Origin: Dastarcus helophoroides
Taxonomy: Eukaryota > Arthropoda > Insecta > Coleoptera > Bothrideridae
DNA: 64,000 bases
Assembly: GCA_028583605.1 (NCBI GenBank)
Contig: CM053332.1
Location: 16,403,267-16,467,266, forward strand
Reading direction: 5' to 3'
In this document: one piece after another, positions 23,766-34,260 of the stretch
Numbering within the stretch: position 1 is the first letter of the stretch
How the letters are laid out: each line of letters starts with the position of its first letter
Made by a program: the position numbers and the translations under genes
The notes under the pieces: generated by a model
Database searches by the model: none
Seen by the model: the letters and a program-made list of their open reading frames with translations, nothing else
Told to the model about the DNA's origin: nothing

Positions 23766-24665
23766 TTTTGCCCCTGAAACCAAGAAAGATTAAAAATATA
23801 ACAAAGGTTGCTCTAACGCGTTTCGATAGCCAAGCTGTTATCTTCAGAGAGATCTGAGTATCTCCCTGAAGATGAGAGCTCAGTATCTCTCTGAAGATGA
23901 TAGCTTAGTATCTCTATGAAGATGATAGCTCAGTATCTCTCTGAAGATGATAGCTTAGTATCTCTCTGAAGATGATAGCTCAGTATCTCTTTGAAGATGA
24001 TAGCTTAGTTATCGAAACGCGTTAGAGCAACCTTTGTTGTGTTTTTTAATTTTTCTTGGTTTCAGAGGGCAAGATTTGTATTTTAATTTTTGAAGATAAC
24101 CAAGGACCAGTCCGTTGCACAAAAAAAAACTTCGTGTCAATATAAATTTGTTTTATATGAAGTATATTTTCAAGCCAAGCTATTATCTTCAGAAAGATAC
24201 TTATCCTGTATCTCTCTGAAGATGATAGCTTGGCTATCGAAACGCTTTTCGATAGCCAAGCTATCATCTTCAGAGAGAGACTTATCCTGTATCTCTGAAG
24301 ATGACAGCTTGGATATCGAAAAGCGTTAGAGCAACCTTTCTTGTATTTTTTCATCTTTCTTGCTTTCAGGGGTCAAAATTTGTATTTCAATTGAAACGCG
24401 TTTCGATATCATCTTCAGAGAGATACTTATCCTGTATCTCTCTGAAGATGATAGCTTGGCTATCGAAACGCGTTTCGATAGCCACGCTATCATCTTCAGG
24501 GAGAGACTTATCCTGTATCTCTCTGAAGATGACAGCTTGGCTATCGAAACGCGTTAGAGCAACCTTTCTTCTATTTTTTCATCTTTCTTGCTTTCAGGGG
24601 TCAAGATTTGTATTTCAATTTTTGAAGATAAGCAAAGACCAGTCCGTACCACCAACTTTTTTCAG
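23766..24665. mobile_element. Compound family A cluster with 25-bp tandem repeats
   Basis: Several family A copies are fused. A forward core (23,766-23,860) runs into six tandem 25-bp units (AGTATCTCTCTGAAGATGAT plus AGCTY) at about 23,868-24,005, then a reverse core to about 24,120. From 24,165 to 24,560 short arms alternate in orientation around palindromes built on CGAAACGCGTTTCG (near 24,237, 24,395 and 24,466). The last reverse arm ends near 24,655 with ACCAGTCCGTACCACC. Repeated unequal exchange or hairpin-driven rearrangement is the likely cause. Open frames of about 80-125 codons here come from the repeats. Confidence 0.85.
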
Positions 24666-25080
24666 CAATTTTTAAAAATATCCACTTTTTCTTTAAGTTT
24701 TAACCTATTTTTCAAAATCTCGAATTTTTTTCAACAATTCGACTGAATTTTTTTCAAAAATTCGACTGAATTTTTTTCAAAAATTCGACTTTCCCTAAAA
24801 ATTTTGGATTTTCCAAATTGGACTTCTTTGAAAAATTTGACATTTTAAAAATTTAAATATTTTTTGGAAGTTTCTCTTTTTTAAAAAAAATGACTGTTTT
24901 ATTTTGCGAATTACAATTTGTTTGAAGGAGCAAAAGACTTTAAAAATAAGAAAAAATGTTTGAAAGACTTTTGGATTCATGTTTAAAGTGAAAATATGGA
25001 GAAACATGTTGTGCTTGAAGTCGAAATTTTGAAAAAATAGTCGAAGTTACAAAGGATTTTTTTTTATAAACTAATATGTT
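24666..25080. repeat. Low-complexity block
   Basis: T-rich then A-rich filler. A tandem pair of TTCGACTGAATTTTTTTCAA units stands near 24,740-24,790. Nothing else seen. Confidence 0.6.
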
Positions 25081-25775
25081 CATTACAGGATATACTTCTT
25101 CCGGGATTGGACCGGGTCAAAGAACTACTAAAGTACTCGACGTTTCGCCCACCATCGAAGGGGCTTTTTCAGGAACAAAGAAAAGAAACAATAAATAAAA
25201 AGGGAAATATAAGGGAATATGCAAAAATGTAAGAATGAAGAAGAGTTTCGCCTCTGGTATGGTGGACATACTGAGTTACCGTGCTCTTCTGTCTACACTT
25301 TCTTACCTTTTGTACCAATTTTTAATTCAGAACAGTTTCGCCTCTGGTATGGTGGACATACTGAGTTACCGTGCTCTTCTGTCTAAACTTTTTTATCCTT
25401 TGTACCAATTTTCAATTCAGAAGAGTTTCGCCTCTGGTATGATGGACATACTGAGTTACCGTGCTCTTCTGTCTACACTTTCTTATCTTTTGTACCAATT
25501 TTTAATTCAGAACAGTTTTGCCTCTGATATGGTGGACATACTGAGTTACCCTGCCCTGAAGTGTTGAAATTGATCTTTTCATTCTTTCATTTTTGCATAT
25601 TCCCTTATATTTCCCTTTTTATTTATTGTTTCTTTTCTTTGTTCCTGAAGAAGCCCCCTACGATGGTGGGCGAAACGTCGAACATTTTTAGTAGTTCTTT
25701 GACATGATCCAATCCCGGAAGAAGTATATCCTGTACTGACTCTGGCCGTGGAAGCCTTCGTTATCATAATATGTT
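25081..25775. mobile_element. Foldback element family B with 90-bp internal repeats
   Basis: Left arm (about 25,085-25,215) and right arm (about 25,580-25,745) are inverted copies: CTTCCGGGATTGGACC, CGACGTTTCGCCCACCATCG and GAAACAATAAATAAAAAGGG on the left return in reverse on the right. The right arm is longer and ends GGCCGTGGAAGCCTTCG, a terminus that the copy at 1.3 kb also shows. Between them (25,240-25,560) lie about 3.5 copies of a 90-bp unit containing CGCCTCTGGTATGGTGGACA. Because 90 is divisible by three, this makes a spurious repetitive frame of 110 codons. No transposase; non-autonomous. Confidence 0.85.
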
Positions 25776-25793
25776 CCTTAAAATCTAACAAAA

Positions 25794-26120
25794 GTGAACA
25801 CTTTCTTCTTAATCAACAAAAACTTGTTTCCCATCAAAATTTTCTCTTTGACTGGTTGGGAAAATGACAAAGCGTATCAAGAACTGCAAAAGTATTCACT
25901 CAGCATTAAGCAGCAGAAAAAGTTAACCCTTTTGGAGTATCAGGCTCTTTCTATCGATTCACGAATAACAAAGCGGCACGAGTTGAACTACGAAATGTTG
26001 CCTTATCCACTGTATACACCAGATCTGGCATCGTCCAACTTATTTTGGCATCTTGATAAATTCCTACAGGGACAAGTTTTCAGTTATTACGCAGCTGTTT
26101 AGGAGTACTTCTAATAAAGT
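25794..26120 (+). pseudogene. Mariner-like transposase C-terminal remnant
   Basis: Within a 102-codon frame the segment at 25,976-26,100 reads HELNYEMLPYPLYTPDLAS, then SNLFWHLDKFLQGQVF. This matches the C-terminal end of mariner-family transposases, where a leucine-proline-hexapeptide motif, PxYSPDLAPSD, carries the last catalytic aspartate of the DDD triad. Here the residue after LAS is S-N in place of the expected S-D, and a stop (TAG) follows where the family continues EEYF; the codons after the stop read EYF. So the fragment is catalytically dead. The residues before 25,960 do not align convincingly, and no 5' part or terminal inverted repeat is seen. It abuts the family B element. Tc1-type origin is less likely because the spacing fits mariner better. 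Confidence 0.6.
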
Positions 26121-27670
26121 ATCAACTCCACAACTAAAACTTTTGTGCTTTTCTTCCTTTTTGTTTACAATTTATTACTAATACATTTATTATTACTGTG
26201 GTCTTCTGGTGTAAATGCGTCTCCATTCAACAACACGAATTTTTCCTCACTGATTTTCATTTAATCTTGCCTTCATTATAAATTTAAATGTGCTACTGCT
26301 CGTTTTAGTTTGATAGCTATTTCAAGTTTGTTTATTACTATATAGTAACAAAAAAGGGTCCAGTTAAAGATAAACATAAAAAGTTTAACAAATAGGTGAT
26401 ATAATACAAAAACTCTTCCTGGTCTGTCCTAGCTTCTGCTTTTTACAAGCATGAATTAATGAATGAACCAATCCCATCAATCGCAGAATGCATCAAGACC
26501 TTTATTTGTACCTTATAGATTACACGATTTTCTGATAAAGCAGCAACTCCAGTTTCTTATAATTAATATGGATCGAAGTTTATTAATGGCGTATTTAAAT
26601 TAGAAGGCTGCGACGCGGCTCAGAACCACCAAGTAATAATAATAAAGCCAGATAGGCAGATCTACACGGTGAAGAACGTACGCACACTTTATGAAACGAG
26701 TCCGCAAACCTGAAATATGATCCTATTCCTATCTGATAATTGGTTCTGCCTTCTAGTGGAATTCCAGTTGCGTGCAATCTTTGAAGAGAAAATTACCCGT
26801 CGAGGGAGACGACTTTTAGCATTTCGCTCCAACAAGCTGATAAATTTCAATTGCACGCAAAATTTCTGTGTGTACAAAACTGAATAATTTCAGTGAACAC
26901 CTACACCAGTTACCACGATTGGTATCAACGAAGTTATTGCCACGAAGACATTTAACTGTATGTTTGGGGGTTGAAGCTGCCAACTTTTTAAGTAATTATC
27001 TCAACCCGTCAAACTCGAATTGTACTCTTTAAGGATTTGCCTGTATTGGAATGATCGCATTAATAGTTGATGTAGTGCCTCTTTGAATAATGCTAAAATG
27101 CTTCGTTTCCGCTTCTTACAAAATCGAATTATTCGAAATCAGGAAATCAATGAATGAATCCAGCGAATTATCAATTGGATTCGCCTGTTTCAAAGCATTA
27201 ACTTCAAATTTGCAGTTGTAGTTGGTTGGATTCTTTCTCCTGCCTAGATAATCAATCTTAACCATGATCACGAAAAGAGTCGAAATATCGAGAAAAATTT
27301 GAATTGTCTATAAAAAGGTGGAAAATCTGAGGTCAAAACTGATTGCAGAAAAACGCTTAAAATTTGAAAACAAAGTCTCTACTTACTTCCCAAAAAGTTC
27401 TATCTTCAGTAACTTCATTTTTTTGAAAATTTAGAATTTAGTCTCGAAAAAGGTCGAAATCACTGGAAAAATCAATTTTAGTGCAATTACGAAATTTTGA
27501 CGTTGATCTCGAAATTTTAGCCTTCGGACCGATGAATGCACTTAGTTTATTTGATTTCCACCTCTAGCGGTAATTGAATAAAATTAGGATTGATAGCGCA
27601 TTTTATGGCATAAAAGGTCGCTAAACGAAAATAGGATTGCTTATGAATTTTACGGCCCAAAGGTCGCTGA
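26121..27670. other. Unique island, no confirmed gene
   Basis: Ordinary-composition DNA from 26,121 to about 27,260, then 300 bases of A-rich filler, then unique sequence again from 27,520. Frames of about 60 codons on the minus strand (26,595-26,777 and 26,689-26,877) and an open stretch of about 53 codons on the plus strand ending near 26,710 overlap one another. None has a recognisable motif or a full set of splice sites. On the minus strand this lies downstream of the candidate first exon at 27.74-28.05 kb, so it may be the start of that gene's first intron. Confidence 0.45.
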
Positions 27671-27739
27671 TCTTTCAGTAAACCAGCGGCGTTAACTGAG
27701 AATGCAAATGGTAATTGCTCGTTGCATATGAAGAATTAC

Positions 27740-28052
27740 CTGAAGAAAAGTACGCCCAAGGCTCACGATCGGAAGACCTCATGACTGGTTTATTAATAGT
27801 GATGGATTCCTGCGTTTCGAAGCCACCCCGACGTTCACCAGAAATAACAGGAGTCACCGCATTTATCACAAGTATCACAATCAAAAATCGGTATAATAAT
27901 AGAGAGTCTCTAAGTGGGCCATTACGATGTCTGGCGCTACTGAATCGGCACAATGAAAATAAACCGTTCAAATTCATCACATCGACTTGTAGCACCCTTC
28001 CGAAGTGTTTATTTTTAAAACTTTTTAAACAAGTTGCGCTTAGAAGGCCCAT
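27740..28052 (-). CDS. Candidate first coding exon with signal segment
   Basis: A minus-strand frame opens with ATG at 28,052-28,050 (G at -3 and G at +4) and stays open to 27,675. A good donor, CAG|GTAATT, ends the exon at 27,740, giving 104 codons plus one base (phase-1 intron). Residues about 51-70 are strongly hydrophobic (LLLYRFLIVILVINAVTPVI), followed by SGERRGG, which looks like a signal peptide or signal anchor for a secreted or membrane protein. A second in-frame Met at residue 26 is an alternative start. Upstream there is an initiator/DPE promoter (start site about 28,277) and a leader of about 225 nt holding three short upstream ATG frames. I do not recognise the family; the remaining exons must lie below 27.7 kb, perhaps outside the window. 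The plus-strand frame at 27,715-28,068 is probably its shadow. Confidence 0.5.
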
Positions 28053-28240
28053 CACTGGCGCCGGCTAAGTCAAACAAACTTTATTTTAAAGTCTAAGCGG
28101 TACACAACACGGAATCATATTAATGTCCACTAAAACTGAAATTTATTGGAGCTTTTCGGTAAGTTGTTAGAAGTTCGGTAGAGATCATTTTCAGAAGCAC
28201 TTTGACATAACCATCGCGTGTTTTAATACGTTTCAGCGAA

Positions 28241-28282
28241 CGGTGCGACTTTCTCCTACAACTAAGCGCACCTAACTGAAAC
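28241..28282 (-). promoter_or_regulatory. Initiator plus DPE core promoter
   Basis: On the minus strand TTCAGTTAGG contains TCAGTT, a match to the arthropod initiator TCAKTY, with its A at 28,277 as +1. At exactly +28 to +32 (28,250-28,246) stands AGTCG, a full match to the downstream promoter element consensus RGWYV, whose function needs this spacing. There is no TATA box at -30, as is usual for DPE promoters. It drives leftward toward the ATG at 28,052. Confidence 0.55.
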
Positions 28283-28840
28283 GATGACGCTGACGCGAAC
28301 GAGTTTGTAACTCAACTTCGCTGGAGTGCGCCCAGTCGTTTGGAAGTGGAAGGCAATCAAATTGTGATTACTCGAGGATCTGAAACTCCTCTGAAACGTA
28401 AGGCAAATACAACGTGCATTCAAGAGCAGCTACATGATAAATTCGTTTGTTAAAGTTTCGTCATTGGTCATTTGAAGAATTTACATATTAACTGATTACT
28501 GGTGGAAAAAATTATTGAATTCAGCTCATTATCTATCGGGATAGTAAAGTTTCTTTTTGCTCTCGATTCAATAAAATCGTATTCCACACTAGGTTTCGAT
28601 AGACAATTATCTTCGATAGCGCTTCATTATTCGTTCCGCCACGTGATGACTGATGAGCTTTGGTTTATTGAAATTTTAACCACCACATTTATGGGTTTTA
28701 AAATGGATTGATTTCAATTGAATACGCAAATAATGATGGCGGGATAATGTTTTGTTTAAAACGAAGTTTCTAATCAGCTCCGAGGTTCCTATAATATCCA
28801 ATCAATATGAGTATAAACTTCCGCTTTATAAGAATAAAAC
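28283..28840. other. Unique upstream flank
   Basis: Ordinary-composition DNA upstream of the inferred start site. A 69-codon plus-strand frame at 28,502-28,711 runs into sequence that already resembles the satellite (ATTTTAACCACCACA) and is not supported as a gene. Confidence 0.4.
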
Positions 28841-31800
28841 TATAGAGGAAAAAGAAAATATTACTGACGAACTTTAGCTTATTATCAAAACTTTGCCACC
28901 AATTTCAACTAAATAAACCAAATATGAAACCGTTTTGCTTCAACTCTTTGGTCCTCTGGCATACCCAAGAGATCATATACAACTTGGAAAATCGTGTATA
29001 ACATGAAAATAAAATTATAAGGGAAAAAGAAAATGTTTCTGATGATATTTCGCTTGTCATTGAAATTTTGATCACCAAATGATTAGATTCTAGAGTCTCC
29101 AACCGATTAGGTTGGAGATAAGGTACAAATTAGAAAAATGTACCACATGAAGACAAAATTATAGTGGAAAAAGCAAATATTACTGATCAAAGTTGGTTTT
29201 TGATTGAAATTTTGACTACCAAAAGCATGGCTCTCTAGCCTAACCATTCGATAAGGTACAACTTAGAAAAATTTTCCACGTGAAGACAAAATTATAGTGA
29301 AAAAAGAAAATAATACTAATGAATGATTGTTTTACATTGAAATTTTAACCACCAAACTAATAAAATTCGGTTTTTGATGAAAATTTTGACCACCAAATGA
29401 ATCCAACGATCCAAATATGGTTCGATTGGGTCAAAATAAGTAAGAATAAGATGGCGATATGCTGTTTAGTTTCAAATAAAGTTTTTAATGAGTATCTAGA
29501 GTATTTAGCATAACCATTCGATAAGGTACAGTTTAGAAAAAGGTTCCATATGAAGGCAAAATTATAGTGGAAAAAGAAAATATTACTGCTGAAATCTTCT
29601 TTCTTTTTAAAATTTTGACCACCAAAAGCATGGATCTCCTGCATAACCATTCGATAAGCGTGGAAAAATGTTCCACATGAAGGCAAAATTTTAGCGGAAA
29701 AAGAAAATATTACTGATGAAATTTCCTTTTCTATTGAAATTTTGACTACCAAAAGCATGGGTCTGTAGGACCAGGGTAGGAAGGTAAAATTATAGTGGAA
29801 AAAGAAAGTATTAGCTGATGAAATTCTCTTTCGCTTTAAAATTTTGACCACCAAACTGATAAAAATTTAGTTTTTCATGGATATTCTGACCACCAAAAGC
29901 ATGGGTATCTAGCATACTTAGAGTAGGAAGGTAAAATTATAGTAGAAAAAGAAAGTATTACTGATGAAATTTTCTTTTTCTTTAAAATTTGGACCACCAA
30001 AGGCATGGTTCTCCTGCATAACCATTCAATAACGGACCTACAGTTTGGAAAATGTTCCACATGAAGACAAAATGATAGTGGAAAAAGAAAATTTTACTGA
30101 TGAAATGTCCTTTTCCATTGAAATTTTGACCACCAAAAGTATGCGTCTCTAGCATAATCATTCAATAGCAAAGTCATTCGATTTAGAAAAAATACCACAT
30201 GAAGAGAAACTTATAGTGGAAAAAGAAAGTATTACTGATGAAATTCCTGTTTGCATTGAAATTTTGACCACCACCCTGATGAAATTTAGTTTTTCATGGA
30301 AATTTTGACCACCAAAAGCATGGATCTCTAGCATACTTAGAGTAGGAAGGTAAAATTTTTCTATTGAAATTTTGACCATCAAAAGCATGGGTCTCTAGAT
30401 TACCAGGGTAGAAAGGTAAAAATATAGTGAAAAAAGAAAGTATTGCTGATGAAATTCCCTTTCGCTATAAAATTTTGACCACAAAATTGAGAAGATTTAG
30501 TTTTTCTTGGAAATTTTGACCACCAAAAGCATACTTAGTGTAGGAAGGTAAAATTATAGTGGAAAAAGAAAGTAATATTGGTGAAATTTTCTTTCCTTTT
30601 AAAATTTTAACCAACAAAAAACATGGATCGTCAGAATAACCATTCGATGAGGTACCTACAGCATGGAAAAATGCTCTACATGAAGGCAAAAATATTACTA
30701 ATGAAATGTCTTTCTCCATTGAAATTTTGACCACCAAAAGTATGGTCTCTAGCATAACCATTCAATAAGGTATAGTTTAGAAAAATGTATCACATGAAGA
30801 CAAACTTATAGTGATAAAAGAAAATATTATTGAAGAAATTTTGTTTTCTGTTGAAATTTTGACCACCAAACCGATGAAATTTAGTTTTCATTGAAATTTT
30901 GACCACCAAACGATTATTAATATAGATCGATTGGATCCAAAGAAGTAAGATTAAGATGGCTATATGCCACTTAGTTTCAAATGAAGTTCCTAATTAATAA
31001 CTAGGGTCTATCCATTTGATAAAGTACAGCTTAGAAAAAGGTTTCATAGGAAGGCAAAATTATAGCGGAAAAAGAAAATTTTATTGATGAAATTTCCATT
31101 TTATTTAAAATTTTGATCACCAAAAGCATGGATCGCCAACATAACCATTCGATAAGATACCTGCAACTTGGGAAAATGTCCCACATGAAGGCAAAATTAT
31201 AGTGCAAAAAGAAGGTATTACTGATGAAATTTCCTTTCGCTTTAAATTTTTGACCACCAAAGGCCTGGATCGCCAGCATAACTATTTGATAAGGTATCTA
31301 CAGCTTGGAAAAATGTTCCACATGAAGGTAAAATTATAGTGAAAAAAGAAGGTATTACTGATGAAATTCCCTTTCGCTCTAAAATGTTGACCACCAAAAG
31401 CATGGATCCTCAGCATAACCATTTCATAAGGTACCTACAGCTTTAAAAAATGTTCCACATGAAGGCAAAATTATAGTGTAAAAAGAAAATATTACTGATG
31501 ACATTTCATTTCCTTTTAAAATTTTGACCACCAAAGCATGGCTCGCCAGCATAATTATTTGATAAGGTGTCTAACAGCGTGGAAAAATGTTTCCACATGA
31601 AGGCAAAATTATAGTTGAAAAAGAAAATATTACTGATGAAATTTCCTTTTTACATTGACATTTTGACCACCAAAAGTATGCGTCTCTAGCATAACCATTC
31701 GATAAGGTAGAATTTAGAAAAATGTACCACATGAAGACAAACATACAGTGGAAAAAGGAAATATTATTGATGCAATTTCGTTTTTCATTGAAATTTTGAC

Positions 31801-32255
31801 GACCAAAATGATAAAATTTCGTTTTTCATTAAAATTTTGACCATCAAAGATTACTAAGGTGAATCGAGTTCATCCGAATACATTAGATGATGACGGCTAT
31901 ATGCTACTTGGTTTTAGACAAAACGTTCTAGTTTCTAGGATCTTTAGCATAGCCAATAGAAAAATGTACCACATGAAGACGTTATTACAGTGGAAAAAGA
32001 AAATATTACTAATGAAGTTCCGTTTTTCATTGAAATTTTTACCACCAAATGATTATCAAGATTGATCTATTTATTGTGTCCGAATACGTAAGATTATTCT
32101 GTTTTGTTTCAAATTAAGCTTCTACTTAGATTTTCGGATCTCTAGCATAATCATTTGATAATTTGATAAAAAATGTTCTACATGAAGACAAAATTATGAT
32201 GGAAAAAGAAAATATTACTGATAAACTTCCATCTTCCATTGACCACCAAATGATT
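28841..32255 (+). repeat. Satellite array C1, monomers ~135-145 bp
   Basis: More than twenty diverged monomers run head to tail. The shared order is ACCACCAAAAGCATGG, GTCTCTAGCATAACCATTCG, ATAAGGTACCTACAGCTTGG, AAAAATGTTCCACATGAAGG, CAAAATTATAGTGGAAAAAG, AAAATATTACTGATGAAATT and ATTGAAATTTTG. Some monomers have an extra half-unit of about 40 bp (ACCACCAAACTGATAAAATT), giving two monomer types. The many 60-165-codon minus-strand frames with FWWSKF or LVVKIL are translations of the monomer. Confidence 0.95.
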
Positions 32256-33390
32256 ATTAAGATGGATCAATTCGCTAAAGACTAGAAATAATTTGTGTTC
32301 CTTTATTATTAAGTACCTCTCAACACAGTAACCCTAATACCTCGATTCTGATGCATTCTCGTTATATTTCACTAATCTTTCATAAATCAAGTTCGCGTTT
32401 TATGGACCACGCTATAAAGTATATTTTATTTTAATTCACTTTTGACACAATGGTCGACATTATCGAAGGTAAAAGGCTGCATTTTTTCCTTATCTCTTTT
32501 TTCTTCGGACCTGTCGCATTTGTCTACCCACCATTTAGTAATTATAATGTTACCAAGAAGGGACATTTCATTTCTGTGGTATTTGAAGACCGAATTGCCT
32601 TGGGTGGCTTATTATCTACCTGCGTAATGGATGGTCTATGTAAGCCATCCCAGTTTCGCATATCTCGGACGATAACCATTGATTAACGACAACCTGTCGA
32701 TACCTGCAATTTTCGTCCTTTCCGGCGGCCGTAAAACAAAGAGGAACACGTTTCGAAATCGGTGCCATTATGTCAAAACATCAAATTATACTTCGTTCGA
32801 ATTTTCGTCGTGGAATTTCGTCTGGATTTTGATGCAAGAGTTGTGTTTTTGGAAACTAATTTGGGTTCATTGATATTATACGGCGAGATTGCGTGCTTCG
32901 AACCCTCGAAGTCAACGAAGTTCCTGTTTGGTCGCTGAAAGATATGGAAGGTGCAAAAAACCACTTGGCGAAGCAATGGTTTCCTCTTGTATTAATGTAT
33001 CCTTTTGTGTGGTCTGCTCACCAAAAATACAGACATGTAATTAAAAAGTCGTCTTTGCTATAAAGTATAAATTATGCCGACATGTGTTCGAGTTGAACAA
33101 GTTGATTAAATAGGCGGTTGCATGTAATTTTTTCTGGTGCAATTATGCAATAACTAATGAATTACGTAACGGACTAATATACATTCAAAATTAAACATTA
33201 TCATAAACATTTTTGATACTACATCATTTGCTATCAATGTTTTTAATTTGGTTACTTACCTCAGACTTGTTCATTAATTTTTTCTCTCGAAACGAAACAT
33301 CTATTAATTTTAACTAATACGTAACACTTGCATTTAATTATGCAAGCAAGGACACTGCAGCTCTCCTGCCTAATAAATATGTGTAATTTT
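32256..33390. other. Unique spacer between satellite arrays, several open frames
   Basis: This 1.1 kb has ordinary composition and sits between two arrays of the same satellite. On the plus strand ATG at 32,450 opens 78 codons with a hydrophobic start, and a donor-like GTAAGC occurs at 32,640. On the minus strand a 67-codon frame (32,976-32,773) contains an acceptor CTTTCAG at about 32,940. The frames overlap on opposite strands, I recognise no family, and no complete exon structure emerges. It may contain a small gene or a decayed transposon. Confidence 0.4.
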
Positions 33391-34260
33391 TTCCAATTGT
33401 TTTCAAGTTTTTTCCAGATTTTTTTTATGATAATTTTGGTTTTTTTTTAATTTGACTTTTAAAGAATTCGACTCTTTCTCGAAATGTTGACTTTTTCTAA
33501 AGATTATCTCGTCGTTGTTTGAATAAATCAAGTTTTTTTGAAAATATCGACTTTTTGAACATTTTGACTCGTTTTTACAAATATACACTCGATTAAAAAA
33601 TGTAAACATTTCAAAATTTCCATTTTTTTTCAAATTTCCATTTTTATTAAAATTTTCACTTTTTCCCGAAAATGTTGACTTCAAGATTCAATTTTTTCTC
33701 AACATTATTTTTATAAAATATCAGCTTTCCACGTTTTTTTCGACTTTTTCTTAAAATTTTGGGTTCGAAAAGTTCGACTTTCTAAATTTTGATTTTTTAA
33801 TTATTGACTATTTTCAAAAATGTTGACATTCAAATATTTCGACTTTTTCCAAATTCCTATTTTATCAAAATTTCAAATTTTTTCTCAAGATTATGATTGT
33901 TGTAAATTGTGTTACAAAATTTCGTCGTTTTGAGAATTTTGACTTTTTCTAACATTTTGATTTGTATCTCGAAATTTTTACTTTTTGTAAATTTCTACTT
34001 TTTTATAAAACGTTGACATTTCAAAATTCCACTTCTTTTAAGTTTACCATTTTTACCCAGACTTCGACCTCAAAATTTTGACTTTATCTCGAGATTTAAC
34101 CTTTTTTGAATAAATTTCAACTTTTTTTAAAAAATGCGACACTTAGAAATTTCGACTATTTCCAAATTCCTTTTTTTATCAAATTTTCGAATTGTTCTTA
34201 AAATCTAAATTTTTTAAATTTGATTTGATTTCTACTTTTTTAAGAATTTCAACAATTTTT
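33391..34260 (+). repeat. Partial copy of the 1,067-bp repeat (D)
   Basis: T-rich sequence matching the units at 37.3-42.0 kb. Landmarks are AAATTCCTATTTTATC, GATTATGATTGTTGTAAATT (33,890) and the end TTTCAACAATTTTTTTTATT. It joins directly to the satellite at 34,260, and the same junction is repeated at 42,040. Confidence 0.75.

Noticed and set aside
23868..24010. CRISPR-like array of 25-bp repeats
   Set aside because: Units are contiguous with no spacers, and lie inside a eukaryotic foldback repeat.
25235..25567. 110-codon frame with SFASGMVDILSYRALLS repeats
   Set aside because: Arises because the 90-bp internal repeat of a foldback element is a multiple of three; no homology recognised.
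27715..28068. 117-codon plus-strand frame opposite the candidate first exon
   Set aside because: It lacks a promoter, signal segment or splice site, while the minus strand has all three.
29357..29854. 165-codon minus-strand frame and other frames in 28.8-37.1 kb
   Set aside because: All repeat the translation of the satellite monomer (FGGQNF, LVVKIL, FWWSKF).
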